From contig DEHD01000001.1 of the NCBI GenBank assembly GCA_002351725.1, forward strand, positions 61,937 through 68,348: 6,412 nt of DNA, given 5' to 3'. The position numbers and the translations under genes are program-made. Numbering within the stretch: the first letter of the stretch is position 1; every line of letters starts with the position of its first letter. Positions 5,153 through 6,412 of the stretch are shown here, piece by piece. Source of the DNA: Prevotella sp. UBA2809 (GTDB lineage: Bacteria; Bacteroidota; Bacteroidia; Bacteroidales; Bacteroidaceae). The notes under the pieces are model-generated. The model worked only from the letters and a program-made list of their open reading frames with translations, did no database searches and was not told where the DNA came from.

Positions 5153-6412
5153 TTACTCTTCAACAGCAGCCTGTGCGGCGGCGAGGCGGGCGATGGGCAC
5201 GCGGAATGGAGAGCAGCTTGCGTAGTTCATGCCAATCTTAGCGCAGAACTTAACTGAGCTAGGCTCACCACCATGCTCACCACAGATACCGCAACGGAGC
5301 TCAGGACGAACCTCACGACCCTCCTTAACGGCGAACTTGATGAGACGGCCTACACCCTCCTGGTCGAGTACCTGGAATGGGTCAACCTTCAGGATCTTCT
5401 TGTCGAGGTATACAGGCAGGAACGAAGCGATATCGTCGCGGCTGTAACCGAAGGTCATCTGGGTAAGGTCGTTAGTACCGAATGAGAAGTACTGAGCCTC
5501 TGAAGCAATCAGATCAGCTGTCAGGGCAGCACGTGGAATCTCAATCATTGTACCGATCTCGAACTCAACCTCGATACCATACTCAGCGAATACCTCCTTA
5601 GCGGCATACTGGATGATCTCCTTCTGCTGCTTGAGCTCGTTGATAGTACCAATCAGAGGAACCATGATCTCTGGCATTGGGTTCTTACCCTCCTTCTTCA
5701 GCTCGCAAGCTGCAGAGAGGATAGCCTTAGTCTGCATAGCTGTGATCTCAGGGAATGTGATACCCAGACGGCAACCACGGTGACCCAGCATTGGGTTGTT
5801 CTCAGCGAGTGAGTCAACACGACGTTTGATCTCATCCAAGCTTACGCCCATCTCCTTAGCCATAGTCTCCTGACCAGCCTGATCGTGGGGAACGAACTCG
5901 TGGAGTGGTGGATCGAGCAGACGGATGTTAACGGGCAGACCGTCCATAGCCTCGAGGATACCCTTGAAGTCGGCCTTCTGGTAAGGCAGCAGCTTAGCAA
6001 GTGCCTTCTCACGTCCAGCAACGCTGTCGGCCAGAATCATCTCACGCATAGCAACGATCTTCTGATCCTCGAAGAACATGTGCTCGGTACGTGTAAGACC
6101 GATACCCTTAGCACCGAAAGCGCGAGCTACCTGTGCATCGTGTGGAGTATCAGCATTGGTACGAACCTGCAGCTTGGTGTACTTGTCGCAGAGGTCCATC
6201 AGCTCCTTGAAGTCGCCAGAAAGCTCGGCAGCCTTTGTTGGAACCTCGCCAGCATATACCTGACCAGTTGTACCGTTCAGAGAGATGAAGTCACCCTCCT
6301 TATATGTAACGCCGTCGATCTCGACAGTCTTATCCTTATAGCTTACGTTCAGAGCGCCAACACCCGATACGCAGCACTTACCCATACCACGAGCCACAAC
6401 AGCAGCGTGAGA
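5153..6412 (-). CDS. ppdK: Pyruvate phosphate dikinase, C-terminal half (partial)
   Basis: The enzyme catalyses the reversible reaction ATP + phosphate + pyruvate = AMP + diphosphate + PEP in the cytoplasm. The 419 visible residues are the second half of a protein that is usually about 870-910 residues. The frame runs off the window edge, and the first two codons present are Ser-His of the central motif SHAAVVARGMGK, so H2 of the fragment (codon 6407-6409) is the phosphorylated catalytic histidine. The rest of the swivelling phosphohistidine domain continues to about residue 95. The TIM-barrel PEP/pyruvate domain follows, with TRTEHMFF (R108), IRLLDPPLHEF (R164), GHRGCRLG, MIEIPRA (E291), GTNDLTQMTFGYSRDD (N314, D315) and CGICGEHGG with the catalytic Cys at 377. 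The 375-residue His-to-Cys distance agrees with the Clostridium symbiosum enzyme (455 to 831). All expected catalytic residues are present. No start is chosen: a GTG at 6397 falls inside the domain and is not a real start. The enzyme supports glycolytic or gluconeogenic flux in diphosphate-using anaerobes and converges on the dcuB operon. Confidence 0.97.
   Translation of the reverse strand, partial: SHAAVVARGMGKCCVSGVGALNVSYKDKTVEIDGVTYKEGDFISLNGTTGQVYAGEVPTKAAELSGDFKELMDLCDKYTKLQVRTNADTPHDAQVARAFGAKGIGLTRTEHMFFEDQKIVAMREMILADSVAGREKALAKLLPYQKADFKGILEAMDGLPVNIRLLDPPLHEFVPHDQAGQETMAKEMGVSLDEIKRRVDSLAENNPMLGHRGCRLGITFPEITAMQTKAILSAACELKKEGKNPMPEIMVPLIGTINELKQQKEIIQYAAKEVFAEYGIEVEFEIGTMIEIPRAALTADLIASEAQYFSFGTNDLTQMTFGYSRDDIASFLPVYLDKKILKVDPFQVLDQEGVGRLIKFAVKEGREVRPELRCGICGEHGGEPSSVKFCAKIGMNYASCSPFRVPIARLAAAQAAVEE

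Noticed and set aside
6395..6397. GTG as a start codon for a short ppdK product
   Set aside because: It lies four codons after the catalytic His codon, inside the conserved SHAAVVARGMG motif. The open frame continues to the window edge, so the gene is truncated by the window.
1..6412. Search for CRISPR arrays, tRNA or rRNA genes, insertion sequences and integrase or transposase genes
   Set aside because: No regularly spaced repeats, tRNA-like cloverleaf, rRNA stretch, transposase motif or terminal inverted repeats were seen on reading. The repeats found are short and local.

Overview
The window looks like a piece of a Bacteroidota chromosome, most likely Prevotella/Segatella or a close relative. 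Three things point there. Promoter elements match the Bacteroidota sigma-ABfr pattern (TTTG, about 20 bases, TAnnTTTG) and there are no clear Shine-Dalgarno sequences. A TPR-type periplasmic sensor is fused through one membrane segment to a cytoplasmic output domain. A Dcu C4-dicarboxylate carrier and pyruvate phosphate dikinase occur together, which fits a succinate-producing anaerobe. The genus is an inference from these traits and was not tested by any search.

Layout. The left part is read on the minus strand: a membrane-anchored TPR/SpoIIE-type protein phosphatase (696-2642), then a small single-domain cupin (29-484), then what seems to be the first codons of another gene starting only 5 bases after the cupin stop (1-23). 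The cupin has its own candidate promoter at 560-591. A perfect 11-bp inverted repeat (533-560) abuts that promoter's -7 element and probably spans the transcription start.

The 231-base gap at 2643-2873 is a divergent control region. It holds a -7-like element pointing toward the phosphatase, another pointing the opposite way, and a near-ideal promoter (2792-2823) for the plus-strand genes. These are a Dcu-family C4-dicarboxylate transporter (2874-4220), a 100-residue DUF4298 protein (4238-4540) and a 160-residue DUF4112 membrane protein (4537-5019). Gaps are 17 bases and a 4-base ATGA overlap, so this reads as one operon.

The right part is the C-terminal half of pyruvate phosphate dikinase on the minus strand (5153 to the window edge). 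The window cuts it exactly at the catalytic phosphohistidine motif. The convergent 133-base gap between DUF4112 and ppdK holds a clear hairpin terminator for ppdK plus a short repeat cluster that may end the plus-strand operon.

Functionally, ppdK (PEP/pyruvate interconversion) and the Dcu carrier (fumarate, aspartate and succinate exchange) both belong to the anaerobic C3/C4 metabolism typical of these bacteria. The phosphatase is a signalling protein whose partner switch proteins are not in the window. Most of the window is ordinary core genome. The less explained parts are the DUF4298-DUF4112 coupled pair, the cupin operator-like palindrome and the crowded divergent promoter region. I did not find a clear new defence, mobile or biosynthetic system.
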